Part shown: piece after piece, positions 22,329 to 35,012 of the stretch
Numbering within the stretch: position 1 is the stretch's first letter
Layout of the letters: every line of letters starts with the position of its first letter
Assembly: GCA_032622095.1 (NCBI GenBank)
Contig: CP136061.1
Location: forward strand, 172,737,107-172,801,106
Reading direction: 5' to 3'
From: Siphonodentalium dalli
Taxonomy: Eukaryota > Mollusca > Scaphopoda > Gadilida > Siphonodentaliidae
Length of the DNA: 64,000 nucleotides
Notes under the pieces: model-generated
What the model saw: only the letters and a program-made list of their open reading frames with translations
Databases searched by the model: none
What the model was told of the DNA's origin: nothing
Position numbers and translations under genes: made by a program

Positions 22329-22682
22329 TGATTATTAAAACCTAGAAGATTCGGCTGAGGAATCTTCCCTCGGCCAAATCTTCACAGACTCTGTTCACTC
22401 ATAATATTACATTTACGGCTTTTCATACATTCAGAAAGTTTGTCAATTTTCGTCACGTCAAAGTGTACATTCTGCTGTGTGCTATGTCTTAATTAAGTTC
22501 ACCTGTTATTACTTTAGACCCATAAACAACACACATCCGCCATTGACCACCATTGACATCTGACTGACTTTTCCTCCAAATTGTCTGTCCTCATCACTTC
22601 CTGATTCAGCAGACACTCACTTCCTGTCTATATTTAGTAACTGTTATATACACTGTCATTTACACTGTAGTTCATATTAACA
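22329..22682 (-). mobile_element. Probable 3' LTR of a Copia element
   Basis: Read on the minus strand, a purine tract (AAGAAGAGAGGGAGAA) follows pol and is at once followed by TGTTAATATGAAC, the usual TG start of an LTR. The 3' boundary (about 22329, ending CA) is a guess, since no second LTR was found in the window for comparison. Confidence 0.5.
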
Positions 22683-22697
22683 TTCTCCCTCTCTTCT
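22683..22697 (-). other. Polypurine tract of the Copia element
   Basis: Minus strand AGAAGAGAGGGAGAA, 39 bp after the pol stop codon and directly before the LTR. This is the expected plus-strand priming site. Confidence 0.65.
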
Positions 22698-22735
22698 TAT
22701 ATTCATATGTACAAATCAACGAATCACTGGAGGAC

Positions 22736-23257
22736 TCACAATTTTCCGTCCTTGAGAAGAGCAAGCATTGATGCATTACTTGCCCCTCCCTTCATCAACA
22801 CGTTGGCTAACTGAAATCTGCTCTCTGTCCATTTGATCGCCATTTCATGTTCTTGAATCATCTCCTTTATAATTATTGCAATATCAATCACAAGTCTTTT
22901 GTCAGAAACAAGTTTGCTTGAATGAATCGAATCAAACAAACTTCTGTTATTTTCAGCGAACAGAATTTCATTGTCACTTGAAGAAATATCACTCAGTTCC
23001 CACTTTTGAACATCATTCTCCCAGTCAATGAAACTGTTCTCCACAGTTGCATTATTCTTTATATTTAACAAATGTGTATATTTTCCTGTCGCTTTACCAG
23101 CCCTACTTAAGACAGTTGCTTCAATCCAATTTTCACTATTCTTTGGGAGATATTTAACTAAATCTTTATGTTATGGCAACGTGACTTTCGTTACAATTTT
23201 GTCATTGTTATCACAACTAACTTCGGAAAATGTGTCTTCATCACTAATTAATTTCAT
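22736..23257 (-). pseudogene. Copia (Ty1-type) pol remnant: linker plus RNase H end, RT deleted
   Basis: Minus-strand reading from about 23257. First comes a post-integrase linker typical of marine-invertebrate Copia polyproteins (NWIEATVLSRAGKATGKYTH, then NSFIDWENDVQKWELSD). It joins directly to the RNase H C-terminus (SLFDSIHSSKLVSDKRLVID ... FQLANVLMKGGASNASML) and ends LKDGKL. The intact family has Asp-Asn-Lys-Ser and QLADxLTKKGAS here, so several residues have changed. The entire reverse transcriptase between the two parts is missing, yet the junction is in frame. One stop, TAA at 23171-23173, interrupts the linker. Polypurine tract and LTR follow. Inactive. Confidence 0.8.
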
Positions 23258-23505
23258 TTAACTAATAGCACAATGTCATGAAATTTATTCAGTGTTAGTA
23301 AATCACATGTTTTCATGTTGGCGATCGCTGTTTTGCGCGATTGGCGGATTCCTCTTAGCCCCGCCATAGCTGTCAACCATGCTTTGACTTGTTGTGAGAT
23401 TGGGACATACCTCATTCTGCAGTGCGTGGAGATAATATCTTTCTCTCGATGTCCCATCAAAACTTTATTGAATGGTCAACACTTTTCACCCAATGTAACA
23501 TAATA
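23258..23505. other. Segment upstream of the Copia remnant, unassigned
   Basis: A 68-codon minus-strand frame (23254-23460) has no recognised homology. It may belong to the deleted Copia element or to older intron DNA. Confidence 0.3.
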
Positions 23506-26500
23506 ATGAAAGTGTCAATGACACTGTAGCTCAACTTGGAAAGGGAATAATTTAATGTATTACAGTCAATGGAGCGATTAGGAATGTGGAAAGTTGAATG
23601 TCTAATACTAGTTTATAGACATGAAGAGAAAAGTAAAATCCAAGATGGCTGCTGACGGCCATGTGTTCGGCCGAATGACCCCAAAATGATTGTATCCCAT
23701 CCACATGTCATCGTTAACATCCATGACAAATTTTATGACGATCAGACTAAAGGTACGACCTGTAGCCCATGCTAAAGAATTTAGTCATACAAAGAGTAAA
23801 ATCCAAGATGGCTGCTGGCGGCCATGTTTTTTGGACAGATGACCCCAAAATGACTCGTTCCCATCTACATGTCATTGTTAACATTCATGACAAATTTTAT
23901 GATGATCAGACTAAAAGTACGACCTGTAGCCCGTGCTAAATGATTTAGTCATACAAAGAGTAAAATCCAAGATGGCTGCTGGCGGCCATGTTTTTTGGCC
24001 GAATGACCTCAAAATGACTTGTTCCCATCTACATGTCATTGTTAACATCCGTGACAAATTTTATGATGATCAGACTAAAGGTAAGACCTGTAGCTTGTGC
24101 TAAAGGATCTAGTCATAAAAAGAGTAAAATCCAAGATGGCTGCTGGCGGCCATGTTTTTAGGCCGAATGACCTCAAAATGACTCGTTCCCATCTACATGT
24201 CATTGTTAACATCCATGACAAATTTCATGATGATCAGACTAAAGGTACGACCTGTAGCCTGTGCTAATGGATTGAATTTTGAAATCAAAGATGGCCACTG
24301 GCGGCCATGTTTTTTAATCCGAATGACCCCAAAATGACTCGTTCCCATCTACATTACAATTTCAACAGCCATAACAAATTTCATGATGATCAGACTCAAG
24401 GTATGACCTGTAGTCCGTGCTATAGGATTTAGTCATACAAAGAGTAAAATCCAAGATGGCTGCTGGCGGCCATGTTTTTTGGCCGAATGACCACAAAATT
24501 AATCGTTCCCATCTACATGTCAATATTAACATCCATGACAAATTTCATGATGATCAGACGAACAGTACGACCTGTAACCCGTGCTAATGGATTGAATTTG
24601 GAAATCAAAGATGGCCACTGGCGGCCATGTTTTGCATCCGAATAACCCCAAAATGACTCGTTCCCATCTACATTACAATTTCAACAGCCATAAAAAAATT
24701 TATGATGATCAGACTAAAAGTACGACCTGTAGCCCGTGCTAAATGATTTAGTCATACAAAGAGTAAAATCCAAGATGGCTGCTGGCGGCCATGTTTTTTG
24801 GCTGAATGACCCCAAAATGATTGTATCCCATCCACATGTCATCGTTAACATCCATGACAAATTTTATGACGATCAGACTAAAGGTACGACCTGTAGCCTG
24901 TGCTAAAGAATTTAGTCATACAAAGAGTAAAATCCAAGATGGCTGCTGGCGGCCATGTTTTTTGGCCGAATGACCCCAAAATTACTCGTTCCCATCTACA
25001 TGTGAATATTAACATCCATGACAAATTTAATGATGATCAGACTAAAAGTACGACCTGTAGCCCGTGCTAAATGATTTAGTCATACAAAGAGTAAAATCCA
25101 AGATGGCTGCTGGTGGCCATGTTTTTTGGCCGAATGACCTCAAAATGACTCGTTCCAATCTACATGTCATTGCTAACATCCATGACAAATTTTATGATGA
25201 TCAGACTAAAAGTACGACCTGTAGCCCGTGCTAAATGATTTAGTCATACAAAGAGTAAAATCCAAGATGGCTGCTGGCGGCCATGTTTTTCGGCCGAATG
25301 ACCCCAAAATGACTCGTTCCCATCTACATGTCATCGTTAACATCCATGACAAATTTTATGACGATCAGACTAAAGGTACGACCTGTAGCCCATGCTAAAG
25401 AATTTAGTCATACAAAGAGTAAAATCCAAGATGGCTGCTGGCGGCCATGTTTTTTGGACAGATGACCCCAAAATGACTCGTTCCCATCTACATGTCATTG
25501 TTAACATCCAGGATAAATTTTATGATGATCAGACTAAAAGTACGACCTGTAGCCCGTGCTAAATGATTTAGTCATACAAAGAGTAAAATCCAAGATGGCT
25601 GCTGGCGGCCATGTTTTTTGGCCGAATGACCTCAAAATGACTCGTTCCAATCTACATGTCATTGCTAACATCCATGACAAATTTTATGATGATCAGACTA
25701 AAGGTACGACCTGTAGCCTGTGCTAAAGGATTTAGTCATACAAAGAGTAAAATCCAAGATGGCTGCTGAGGTCATGTTTTTTGGCCGAATGACCCCAAAA
25801 TTAATCGTTTCCAATCTACATGTCAATATTAACATCCATGATAAATTTTATGATGATCAGACGAACAGTACGACCTGTAGCCTGTGCTAATGGATTGAAT
25901 TTTGAAATCAAAGATGGCCACTGGCGGCCATTTTTTTCATCCGAATGACCCCAAAATGACTCGTTCCCATCTACATTCCAATTTCAACAGCCACGAAAAA
26001 TTTCATGATGATCAGACTCAAGGTATGACCTGTAGTCCGTGCTAAAGGATTTAGTCATACAAAGAGTAAAATCCAAGATGGCTTCTGGTGGCCATGTTAT
26101 TTGGCCGAATGACCCCAAAATGACTCGTTCCCATCTACATGTCATTATTAACATTCATGACAAATTTTATGATGATCAGACTAAAAGTACGACCTGTAGC
26201 CCGTGCTAAATGATTTAGTCATACAAAGAGTAAAATCCAAGATGGCTGCTGGCGGCCATGTTTTTTGGCCGAATGACCTCAAAATGACTTGTTCCCATCT
26301 ACATGTCATTGTTAACATCCATGACAAATTTTATGATGATCAGACTAAAGGTAAGACCTGTAGCCTGTGCTAAAGGATCTAGTCATACAAAGAGTAAAAT
26401 CCAAGATGGCTGCTGGCGGCCATGTTTTTAGGCCGAATGACCTCAAAATGACTCGTTCCCATCTACATATCATTGTTAACATCCATGACAAATTTCATGA

Positions 26501-27834
26501 TGATCAGACTAAAGGTACGACCTGTAGCCTGTGCTAATGGATTGGATTTTGAAATCAAAGATGGCCACTGGCGGCCATGTTTTTTCATCCGAATGACCCC
26601 AAAATGACTCGTTCCCATCTACATTACAATTTCAACAGCCATAAAAAATTTCATGATGATCAGACTCAAGGTACGACCTGTAGTCCGTGCTATAGGATTT
26701 AGTCATACAAAGAGTAAAATCCAAGATGGCTGCTGGCGGCCATGTTTTTTGGCCGAATGACCACAAAATTAATCGTTCCCATCTACATGTCAATATTAAC
26801 ATCCATGACAAATTTCATGATGATCAGACGAACAGTACGACCTGTAACCCGTGCTAATGGATTGAATTTGGAAATCAAAGATGGCCACTGGCGGCCATGT
26901 TTTGCATCCGAATGACCCCAAAATGACTCGTTCCCATCTACATTACAATTTCAACAGCCATAAAAAAATTTATGATGATCAGACTAAAAGTACGACCTGT
27001 AGCCCGTGCTAAATGATTTAGTCATACAAAGAGTAAAATCCAAGATGGCTGCTGGCGGCCATGTTTTTTGGCTGAATGACCTCAAAATGATTGTATCCCA
27101 TCCACATGTCATCGTTAACATCCATGACAAATTTTATGACGATCAGACTAAAGGTACGACCTGTAGCCTGTGCTAAAGAATTTAGTCATACAAAGAGTAA
27201 AATCCAAGATGGCTGCTGGCGGCCATGTTTTTTGGCCGAATGACCCCAAAATTACTCGTTCCGGACAAATTTTATGATGATCAGACGAAAGGTACGACCT
27301 GTAGCCTGTGCTAAAGAATTTAGTCATACAAAGAGTAAAATCCAAGATGGCTGCTGGCGGCCATGTTTTTTGGCCGAATGACCCCAAAATTACTCGTTCC
27401 CATCTACATGTGAATATTAACATCCATGACAAATTTAATGATGATCAGACGAACAGTACGACCTGTGGCCTGTGCTAATGGATTAAATTTTGAAATCAAA
27501 GATGGCTGCTGGTGGCCATGTTTTTTGTCCGAATGACCCCAAAATGACTCGTTCCCATCTACATTCTAATTTCAACAGCCATTACAAATTTCATGACAAT
27601 AAGACGAACGGTACGGCCTGTAGCCCGTGCTAATGGATTGAATTTTGAAATCCAAGATGGCCACTGGCGGCCATGTTTTTTTTCCGAATGACCCCAAAAT
27701 GACTCGTTCCCATCTACATGTCAATGTCAACATCCATGACAAATTTCATAATAATCGGACCAAAGGTACGAACTGTAGCCCGTGCTAAAGGCCATGGCAA
27801 TAGCTCAAACTTTACAAAGTAAAGTTGAGCTAAA
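23506..27834 (+). mobile_element. Type E HINE-like element with a 4 kb satellite core
   Basis: The 5' end ATGAAAGTGTCAATGACACT is followed by TAGCTCAACTTGG; the 3' end is a hairpin (TAGCTCAAACTTTAC / GTAAAGTTGAGCTA) then AA. The subterminal AGCTCAACTT / AAGTTGAGCT are inverted. The core is about 25 monomers of about 160-165 bp in two types, 'TTTAGTCATACAAAGAGTAA' and 'GGATTGAATTTTGAAATCAA'. A 2270-bp block is duplicated in tandem: the monomer with GTTTTTAGGCCGAATGACCTC at 24131 recurs at 26401, and TGATTGTATCCCATCC near 24818 recurs near 27088. Not coding. It resembles bivalve 'pearl'/160-bp satellite elements. Confidence 0.8.
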
Positions 27835-28526
27835 TATGTTTCATATGGTCTTGTGATGAATGAGAATAAAAATCAACCATGCAAACAGTTTTATTTGAGA
27901 ACATATCGGGCCTATTATCGAACAACATGTCATCCTTTAATAGTAACATTGAAGCAGGTGTCTTGAAGTTGAACTTTCTTCGCTATGATGATACTGAATG
28001 TTTTAATTTAGACGCAAATATATATAATTTAACAGCTCACAAATAAAAAAATTAAATAAATATTTCAATGGAAATAAAAATAAAGTTGGTAGATAACGAG
28101 AGGCTGATCATGATCGGCAGATGTTTAACCCATAACTTCAACCATACCGACTGGAAATCAACGATCTATAATTGAAAATACGTATGTACACATGTGGAGA
28201 TGATTGAAAAGATACATTAGGGTTTCCAACATTAAGTTGGATGTGTACAAATATGAGACTGATCTGATGAAGTATTGCTTTGGATAGCATGTGTTCATGT
28301 AATAGTTAGAGGTATTAAAGGTTAATATTTTCAATAACAATCAATCAACACCAAAATCTAAACAGGTGAAGAATGTGTTATGATTAACCTGGATGTGAAT
28401 AATGAGAGTGATCATTTTTTGTAACATATGACATATCATGTGTCTACGGAGAGGGTTAATATTTTTAAGCAAGTCAATCAATTGGCCGCACTATATAAGT
28501 CATGGGTGTGCCATCAAAAATATATA
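27835..28526. other. No gene; dispersed repeats
   Basis: ATGGTCTTGTGATGAATGAG and CAGTTTTATTTGAGAACAT recur near 8600-8660. GAGAGGCTGATCATGATCGG is found inverted near 55390. AATCAATCAACACCAAAATC resembles 22130. Confidence 0.5.
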
Positions 28527-29172
28527 ATACTAGCCGATGAGCCCGACGTTGTCCGGGCTATTCAAAAACCAAATTTCAAGTCGATAGCTATTCAAAAAAC
28601 AAATTTCAAGTTGATAGCTCCACCCGTTTCCGAGATCTGGTCTGCGCATGCGCGAAGCTGCATGGCGTCGCACGGGCTCGGCGACCCGATAAAATTCTTA
28701 TCCGGGGCAAGATACATTCACATACCAAATTTCAAGTCGATAGCTCCAAGTCGATAAGTTTCGTCCCGATCGGTCGAGAATCATAGATTTGTATTAATGA
28801 CAAACAAACATACATACAAACATACATACAAACATACAAACAGAGGACTTCTCATCTGCGCATGCGCGAAGCTGGCATCGCACGGGCTCGGCAACCCGAT
28901 AAAATTCGTATCCGGGGCAAGATACATTCATAGCAAATTTCAAGTCGATAGCTCCACCCGTTTCCGAGATCTCGTCTGCGCATGCGCGAAGCGGGCGCCG
29001 CACGGGCTCGCCAATACGACAACGTCCACCGCCTGGTCAAACTACACACACACGTACCAAGTTTCGTCCCGATCGGTCGAGAATCGTAGATTTGTATTAA
29101 TGACAGACAGACAGACAAACAAACAGACAGACAGACAGACAGAGGTCTTCAAAATATATATGAGACTAGCAG
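28527..29172 (+). mobile_element. Type D HINE/SINE-like module, tandem
   Basis: Starts ACTAGCCGATGAGCCCGACG. It has three copies of a CAAATTTCAAGTCGATAGCT / CCGAGATCTCGTCTGCGCAT / GCACGGGCTCGGC monomer, then GAATCGTAGATTTGTATTAA, a (GACA)n stretch and AGGTCTTCAAAATATATATG. Sister copies are at 60.3, 62.0 and 63.4 kb. Confidence 0.75.
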
Positions 29173-29671
29173 GTTAGCCCGCCACTGGCATGGTTGGTCA
29201 GAAACATGACATTTTTTTAATTTAATTTTTTGTTTTTAATAATTAATTATTTTATTTTATTTGTTGTTATTCAATGAGTTAATTCTGCCTTTTTAATTTT
29301 TTGTTTTTCAATGAGTTAATTCTGCCTTTTTAATGAAGAGAAATGATGGTACCCGTCCCTAGGGAAAACTGACCCGATGAAATTCTCCCCCCCTTCCTAA
29401 GAACGACAGACATAAGAATGACACAACACGCATTTGTTGTTTTCCAATGAGTTAATTCTGCCTTTTTAATCAAGATAAATGCATTCCGCTGTTCCGGGGC
29501 GTTTTGCATCCGTAGTTTCGTACGCATAGGTGACCGTTTAGCAACGCCGATGGCAATATAAAAGAGTGTTACTCAGTTAAAAACGCCAAATTTGGTCAAT
29601 ATAAAGAGTGTGACTGCCTTAACCGTTTGAGTGCCAGGTCCGATTTTTTGTATCAACCCATATACCCTGTG
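29173..29671. repeat. CACTGGC / TTTCAATGAGTTAATT repeat
   Basis: GGTTAGCCCGCCACTGGC followed by low-complexity T/A blocks with TTTTTCAATGAGTTAATTCTG repeated three times. The same follows type D modules at 61.9, 62.6 and 63.5 kb. Confidence 0.6.
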
Positions 29672-29738
29672 CCAATGCATTCTCTTATATATGCGAGTCG
29701 ACCATAGGTCGCCTCGCATATATAAGAGAATGCATTGG
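29672..29738. repeat. Palindrome, copy 3
   Basis: 67 bp, same family as 18505-18573. The arms are perfect apart from the centre GTCGACCATAGGTCGCC, and it is preceded by the same CCTGTG. Confidence 0.85.
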
Positions 29739-30019
29739 CCTAACAATTTTTCATCATTTATTATTATTTTTTACAATTTTTAACAATTTTAATAATTGTT
29801 TTTTATATTCTTTAATATGCTTATTTTGTAGGTTTAGGGCCAGGGAATCTTATGTTTTTCATGGGCATCAAAATTATTACTATGAATACTTGGTGATAGT
29901 TTTGAGTTATAACATGCCCTATAGCATGCTTAACCATACTCAAAAAAAATTCAACCAAAAATAAAAAAATATATAAAAAAAAAATGTTTTTTTAAATTTT
30001 TTATTTTGTTTTAGGGCCG
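29739..30019. other. AT-rich stretch, nothing recognised
   Basis: Low-complexity A/T with no coding signal. Confidence 0.4.
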
Positions 30020-30152
30020 ATTTTACAGAACGTAAATTAGGGCCGATGAGATATACGGACATACGGACGTCCGGGCGGCTTGACGTCCGGACGGACGAAC
30101 GACGGATGGTTGATCCGGACGCCGGCATTTAATATGTGTACACATAAAAACA
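30020..30152 (+). mobile_element. Type C HINE-like element, 3' end only
   Basis: GACG/GGACGTCC-rich stretch, then GTTGATCCGGACGCCGGCAT and GTGTACACATAAAAACAG, the ending shared with 37035-37235 and 49463-49692. Confidence 0.6.
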
Positions 30153-30469
30153 GATATATCAAACCGTCGGTTGTAAAATAAACACCCCATCACCCATTTA
30201 GCTCTCGTTTCAAGCTGTTTTACAGTATGTTAGTATTAAACAAACAACATGACCTCAAACAAACAAAATACCCTCGTCAAGAATACAGATTATGGAATGC
30301 GTAATTGCAATGTTTGTGCTTTCATTGCTTTGAAAGTGAACTCCGTGATATAAACAAATGCATATGAACAGTGTTTGGTCCACGATTTGCATGTGAATGA
30401 TCCCTTTATAGGTTGAACAAACATTAAACGAATTAAATACGGGATTTGCAATCGTACCACCAAAGCTCA
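30153..30469. other. No gene seen
   Basis: Unique-looking DNA without coding signal between two HINE fragments. Confidence 0.4.
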
Positions 30470-30734
30470 CGCTATCATTTGGAAACCAAAAAAAAAAATT
30501 CTAAGTAAAAAAAAGGGCCATAACTCTAGTGAAAATGGGTGGACGAAACCCACGCTATGCATGTAGCTGTTCCCCCATGCTGCTCTATCACCATACCAAA
30601 TATCAGCTAAATCTGCCCAGCGGTTGCTGAACAATAATGCAAAATGTTTGTACAGACGGACGTACGGACGTACGTACGTACGGACGGAGACGTCGACTAT
30701 ATACCCGCCGACTTAAAGTCGGGGGCATAATAAT
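30470..30734 (+). mobile_element. Type B HINE-like element, one monomer
   Basis: ATCATTTGGAAACC start, AGGGCCATAACTCTAGTGAA, ATGGGTGGACGAAACCCACG, CATACCAAATATCAGCTAAA, (GACGTACG)n and hairpin CCGACTTAAAGTCGG ending GGGGCATAATAA. Confidence 0.75.
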
Positions 30735-32504
30735 ATATGTCTACCAGACCCATTTCGCCAAGAAAATTCAAAATCGAGCAGATAGCATTTCTATTATTAT
30801 GATATTAAAAAAATCCCCCCGGAAATATCCGAAGTGTAAATCACGTGAGTGCGATCACATGACCACAACACGGTCACATGACCAATCATCTGCATCGACG
30901 CTTACCGGTGACAGCGGTGGGTGGAGCTTGAAATAATTCCCCCAATCGGGAGTTGATAAATTACGCCAGTTAATTACCTAGGCCTTTACGATAAATACCG
31001 ATCACGGAATAAAACTGTTTGAATGTGCTGAATTATGAACTGGATTTGCTAGAATGTTGGATTATATAACGAATAATGATGGCTAAAATGCACTTTGAGG
31101 CGATAAAAGTTGTGTGAAATGAGATTAATTTATGCAGAAATGCAATGAGCGAGAGGAATTTCGTGCGAAACTAATTTAACTGTTTCTGAAAGATAACAAG
31201 TTGGGCCATATAGCTTCTTCTTCGATGTATGGTACCAATTTCGGAAGCTAGTTAACACAGTTAGTGTCATCCCGTTGTGCGCTATAAGAGTACAATTAAA
31301 CACAAATGGGGTGTGATTAAATAGGTGGTGGCTATTATACTAGTACATGTATCATGATGGCTTATATTCGTCATAATAATGTTCCTGTCTGTTTCTTCAC
31401 GCGAAACATATTGTGTGCAGAAGTGCATGACTGTGAACAGCTTGCTTAAAATACTTCCAATCAAGATCTATAAGTGTGTAAACAAAATAATTCACTCGAA
31501 CACACAACAGACTGTCGAAACTACAATAATTATTAATTAGGCTGCAGTTTGGCATAACGACATTTTTTTTAATTGAAGGCTAGCCTAACATTGTTTTTCA
31601 GTTTATGTTTGTTGTTCGCTTATTTTTTTCGTTTTATTTTACGTTTTGATGGCAGATATTGACTTTCTAGAGAGGATTTGTTTTAATTGTTAGCCTAGAA
31701 AAAATCCAATAATAACCTCCAATAAAGAGCGTCCATGTTTTCGACGAGGTATAAACAGGAAGACAGTCTTGCCAGACTATGCCATCCCCACACAATATAC
31801 GACATAATTATAAAACAAACAAAAAATAAAAGCGCCTAAATAGAGTTAACATTATTCAGCACAGTGTTTATATAACATTTGGACGCTTCTTATGTATGAC
31901 CAGGTGAATGGGATCCTCCGTCATCCTTTCTATTCACTTTGGGGCATTTTAGAGTGCAAACAAGTTCGCGACTGACACTGATGAATAGTCAATGAGTGAT
32001 TACAAATCACCGAGTGAATACGAGACAATCAAAGCACTAATAACTGCCATCTATTCACCAAAGCAGACACATGCCGGCATGTTATTAATGGCTACAAAAA
32101 CAATCATTCTAGGTGCTACTAATTACTTTATTCACATAGTTATTGTCTTCTATTCCAGATAAACGGCCAAAGCGGCCACACTATCTTTATTAATTAGATA
32201 ACACATTGAATAGCGACATAATCTATACACCACACGGGCACATATGACTCCGCATTTTAATATCGGCTGACTTACGATTACGTCATCGTAGTCAGCATAA
32301 TAAACTCCGGCTCCGAATCTGTGTTTTTAATTTGCTCTCCCACAACTACGTCACTCGTAGTTTAGTCACGGAAATCTCCAAATACCGGTGGTGGTATTAT
32401 TTATTTATTTTATGGGTTATTTATTATGCGATCGGAATGGGACTTGGATCATTTTAATCACAACAGGGAGGGCTTTCCGATTGCATTTTGTAGTTTCTAG
32501 ACCG
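30735..32504. other. Largest stretch without recognised repeats or genes
   Basis: About 1.8 kb of intron with balanced composition. Open frames are under 61 codons and no domain was seen. Best place to look for unannotated regulatory sequence. Confidence 0.4.
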
Positions 32505-32813
32505 AACTAGAGATGGGCTTGTCCCAGATGGGACTAAGTAATACCCCCCGTATTCAAAATGTTATTTGAGTGAAGTAGCCATTACCATATATTGGGCACT
32601 GAAATTATGTCAACAGGTATCCCTAACCCTAAACCCCCTAACCCCTAACCCTAATCATAACTCCACAAAAAAAAAGTCAGACAGACATCATAATCGCAGG
32701 TGCACAGGTTCCCATGGTACTAAATATCAGTGCCAAGATTAAAAAACATTGACCTAAAAATGTAGAAATAAAAGCTCGGACAAAATTATACTAGTTGCGG
32801 GGGTATAATAAAT
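32505..32813 (+). mobile_element. Type A HINE-like element, internally deleted
   Basis: CTAGAGATGGGCTTGTCCCA start, one partial monomer (ATCATAATCGCAGGTGCACA ... AAGCTCGGACAAAATTATAC), then directly TTGCGGGGGTATAATAA. It also contains CCTAACCCTAAACCCCCTAA, chance similarity to telomere repeats. Confidence 0.7.
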
Positions 32814-32904
32814 CCTTTAACAATTGTGTTAACTAAACTTATTTAGGTCCTAAAGTGACACATACAAATGACCGAACTACGTACAAATACTGAAAATTTA
32901 TGGG

Positions 32905-33245
32905 CACCATAAAACAACATTTCTCCGGTAATTCCATTGGTAATTATTTCACTGGTAATTTGCTACCTGACCATCGATAATTTTACAGGTAAATTTTATC
33001 GGTAATTTCGATCCCGTTTATCAGTTATATTCACCGGTAATTCCATCGGTAATATTTCACCGGTAATTTGCTACCTGACAATTTTACCTGACAATTTTAT
33101 CGGTAATTTCAATCCCGTATAGCAGTAAATTTCGCCGGTAATTTATAGCCTTCTATCAGCAATTCCATCAGTAATTTTATTGGTATCAAACGGGTAATTT
33201 TCAATCGGTAATACCTCTACAGCAGGTATTACCGTCTTAGTTTTG
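32905..33245. repeat. GGTAATTT minisatellite
   Basis: About 20 degenerate units of CGGTAATTTTAT / CCGGTAATTCCAT, ending GGTATTACCGTCTTAGTTTT then GACATGGTACC. That ending is related, in reverse, to 22223. Possibly the subterminal array of a DNA transposon. Confidence 0.7.
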
Positions 33246-33590
33246 ACATGGTACCTTAGGGATGTTAGGTATAATTACGCAACAACCAATTAGTATTTGT
33301 TTGAATATCACCCAAAGGTTATACAAGTCTAAACAATAAGATCATTTGTATATCCCTGGGAATATTGTATTATTCCTGCAAATTACACTCTGCTCGCTAA
33401 AGTGGTCTGTCGGGATGACTGTAAATTATGTCAAGCCCGCTTTAGCGGGCTGCTGGGTTGAGCTATGTCAGAAGGTGGAAAGTTTAGATCAACCTACCAG
33501 AAAACTACTTAATTGTTAAGCTAGTACACTACATTAAAACACAAATGAATTTTTTTGTTTAATTGAGCAAAGAGCTGAATCTAAAAAAAA
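33246..33590. other. No gene seen
   Basis: Contains GCCCGCTTTAGCGGGC, a 16-bp perfect palindrome near 33428. Confidence 0.4.
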
Positions 33591-33780
33591 TGAAATTTTC
33601 TTTTTTCGAAAAAGGGCCATAACTTCATTAAAAGAACTCGCGATCAACCCATATTCGAATCCCGATCCGTATTTTGGGGTGAGAAAGTCATACCAAATTT
33701 GGTTTGGATCATATAAAGTTTTTTGGAGTTATCGCAGAATGTGTGAATTCTAAGTAAAAAAAAGAGCCATAACTCCATTA
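33591..33780 (+). mobile_element. Type C HINE-like monomers, truncated
   Basis: GGGCCATAACTTCATTAAAA, CGATCAACCCATATTCGAAT, ACCAAATTTGGTTTGGATCA and GAGTTATCGCAGAATGTGTG. It stops where the 33781 repeat starts. Confidence 0.6.
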
Positions 33781-35012
33781 AACAAGACAGTCAATGACTG
33801 TGGGGTCGCTCACCAGACTGCAAAGACTAGAGAGACTTCAAGTATGTAGCTTGGTAAAAAACCACCTTGAAATTGCCAACTGTACACTACTGATCACCCC
33901 CCTCCTCCAGCTCAACAAGTCCCCTCCCGACCGGGATCCAGACTCCCAAGTCTTAGGTTGGAATTTCACAACCGACACCTCAAACTTTCTCAATTGTTGG
34001 AAATTTCCAATCTCACAAGCGCCTTTTTCTAAAACCATTTAAACATGTTTGAAGCCCAATTATCCATGGACCCAAAACACAATACATGTATGTCAGACCA
34101 ATCAGTCAGGTGGTTCCAAGGTAGATGTTTTAATGAATTTGGTATTTCTATGATTTTATTGGACACAAAAGTGTTAACTCACCATAGACTGCCATTTCTT
34201 GACAGGTTGACCTCATTTTAACAAATCTGTATCTCAGTCACTAAAGGATCTTCCTGATTCCTCCATACTATATGTAAGCTAAATAGTCCAAAATCCCTTG
34301 AAGACATTTTAAGAATTACTATAGAGACATATAGTTATGTCCCTGGTCCCACCTTTTTAACCTGGTGACCCCATCTGAATAAATTTGAATCCCAGACACC
34401 AAAGAACCCTTCATACATATCATAATATCAGTCAAATAGACCTGATGGTCCTTGTGAAGGAAGCATATTAAGAGGGAAACTGTCCTTCGCTTGGCCCCTA
34501 TTTGACCAGGTGACCCCATTAAAAAAATCTGAATTGCAGTCAAGGAAGAACATTCCATTCTATATAAGCCAACTAGTTCTTGCAAACATATTTTAAGAAT
34601 TACTATGTAGTGAAATAGTTAAGTCTCTTGCTCTGCCCTTATTTGACTTTGTGATCCCATTTTCACAAATCTGATAAGGATAAAAATTAAGTTCCCCAGT
34701 TGAAGTTGGTGATATTCACCCATTGGGCACCTCATTTATGAATTTTATCTTCTGCAAATTAGGGGATATAGAAACTTCCTAGAAGGGAAATTTAACTAAC
34801 AACAATGTAAATTTGATACTATAGATACTTCCCAGAAGATGAGGCCTAAGCAGAATGAGGTCGTCAGAGGGTGAATTTGGTGATGCTAGCCTGCTGTGCC
34901 GGATAGCATCACAAAAAGCGTGTCTGTTCCTACATTGTGTATGCCTGGCCTCAAGCAACACAATGTATTATACAACAAGCCTTGAAATAGTGTGATAGTG
35001 TGTCTGTCATTT

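Noticed and set aside
23641-27834. CRISPR-like regular array
   Set aside because: Eukaryotic context; monomers of about 160 bp are contiguous with no unique spacers.
32630-32660. CCTAACCCTAAACCCCCTAACCC, telomere-like
   Set aside because: Only a few irregular units inside a type A element; the metazoan telomere repeat is TTAGGG in long perfect arrays.
33781-34042. 82-codon frame also present at 52397-52588
   Set aside because: Conserved only because the whole repeat is duplicated; open on both strands and without a known domain.
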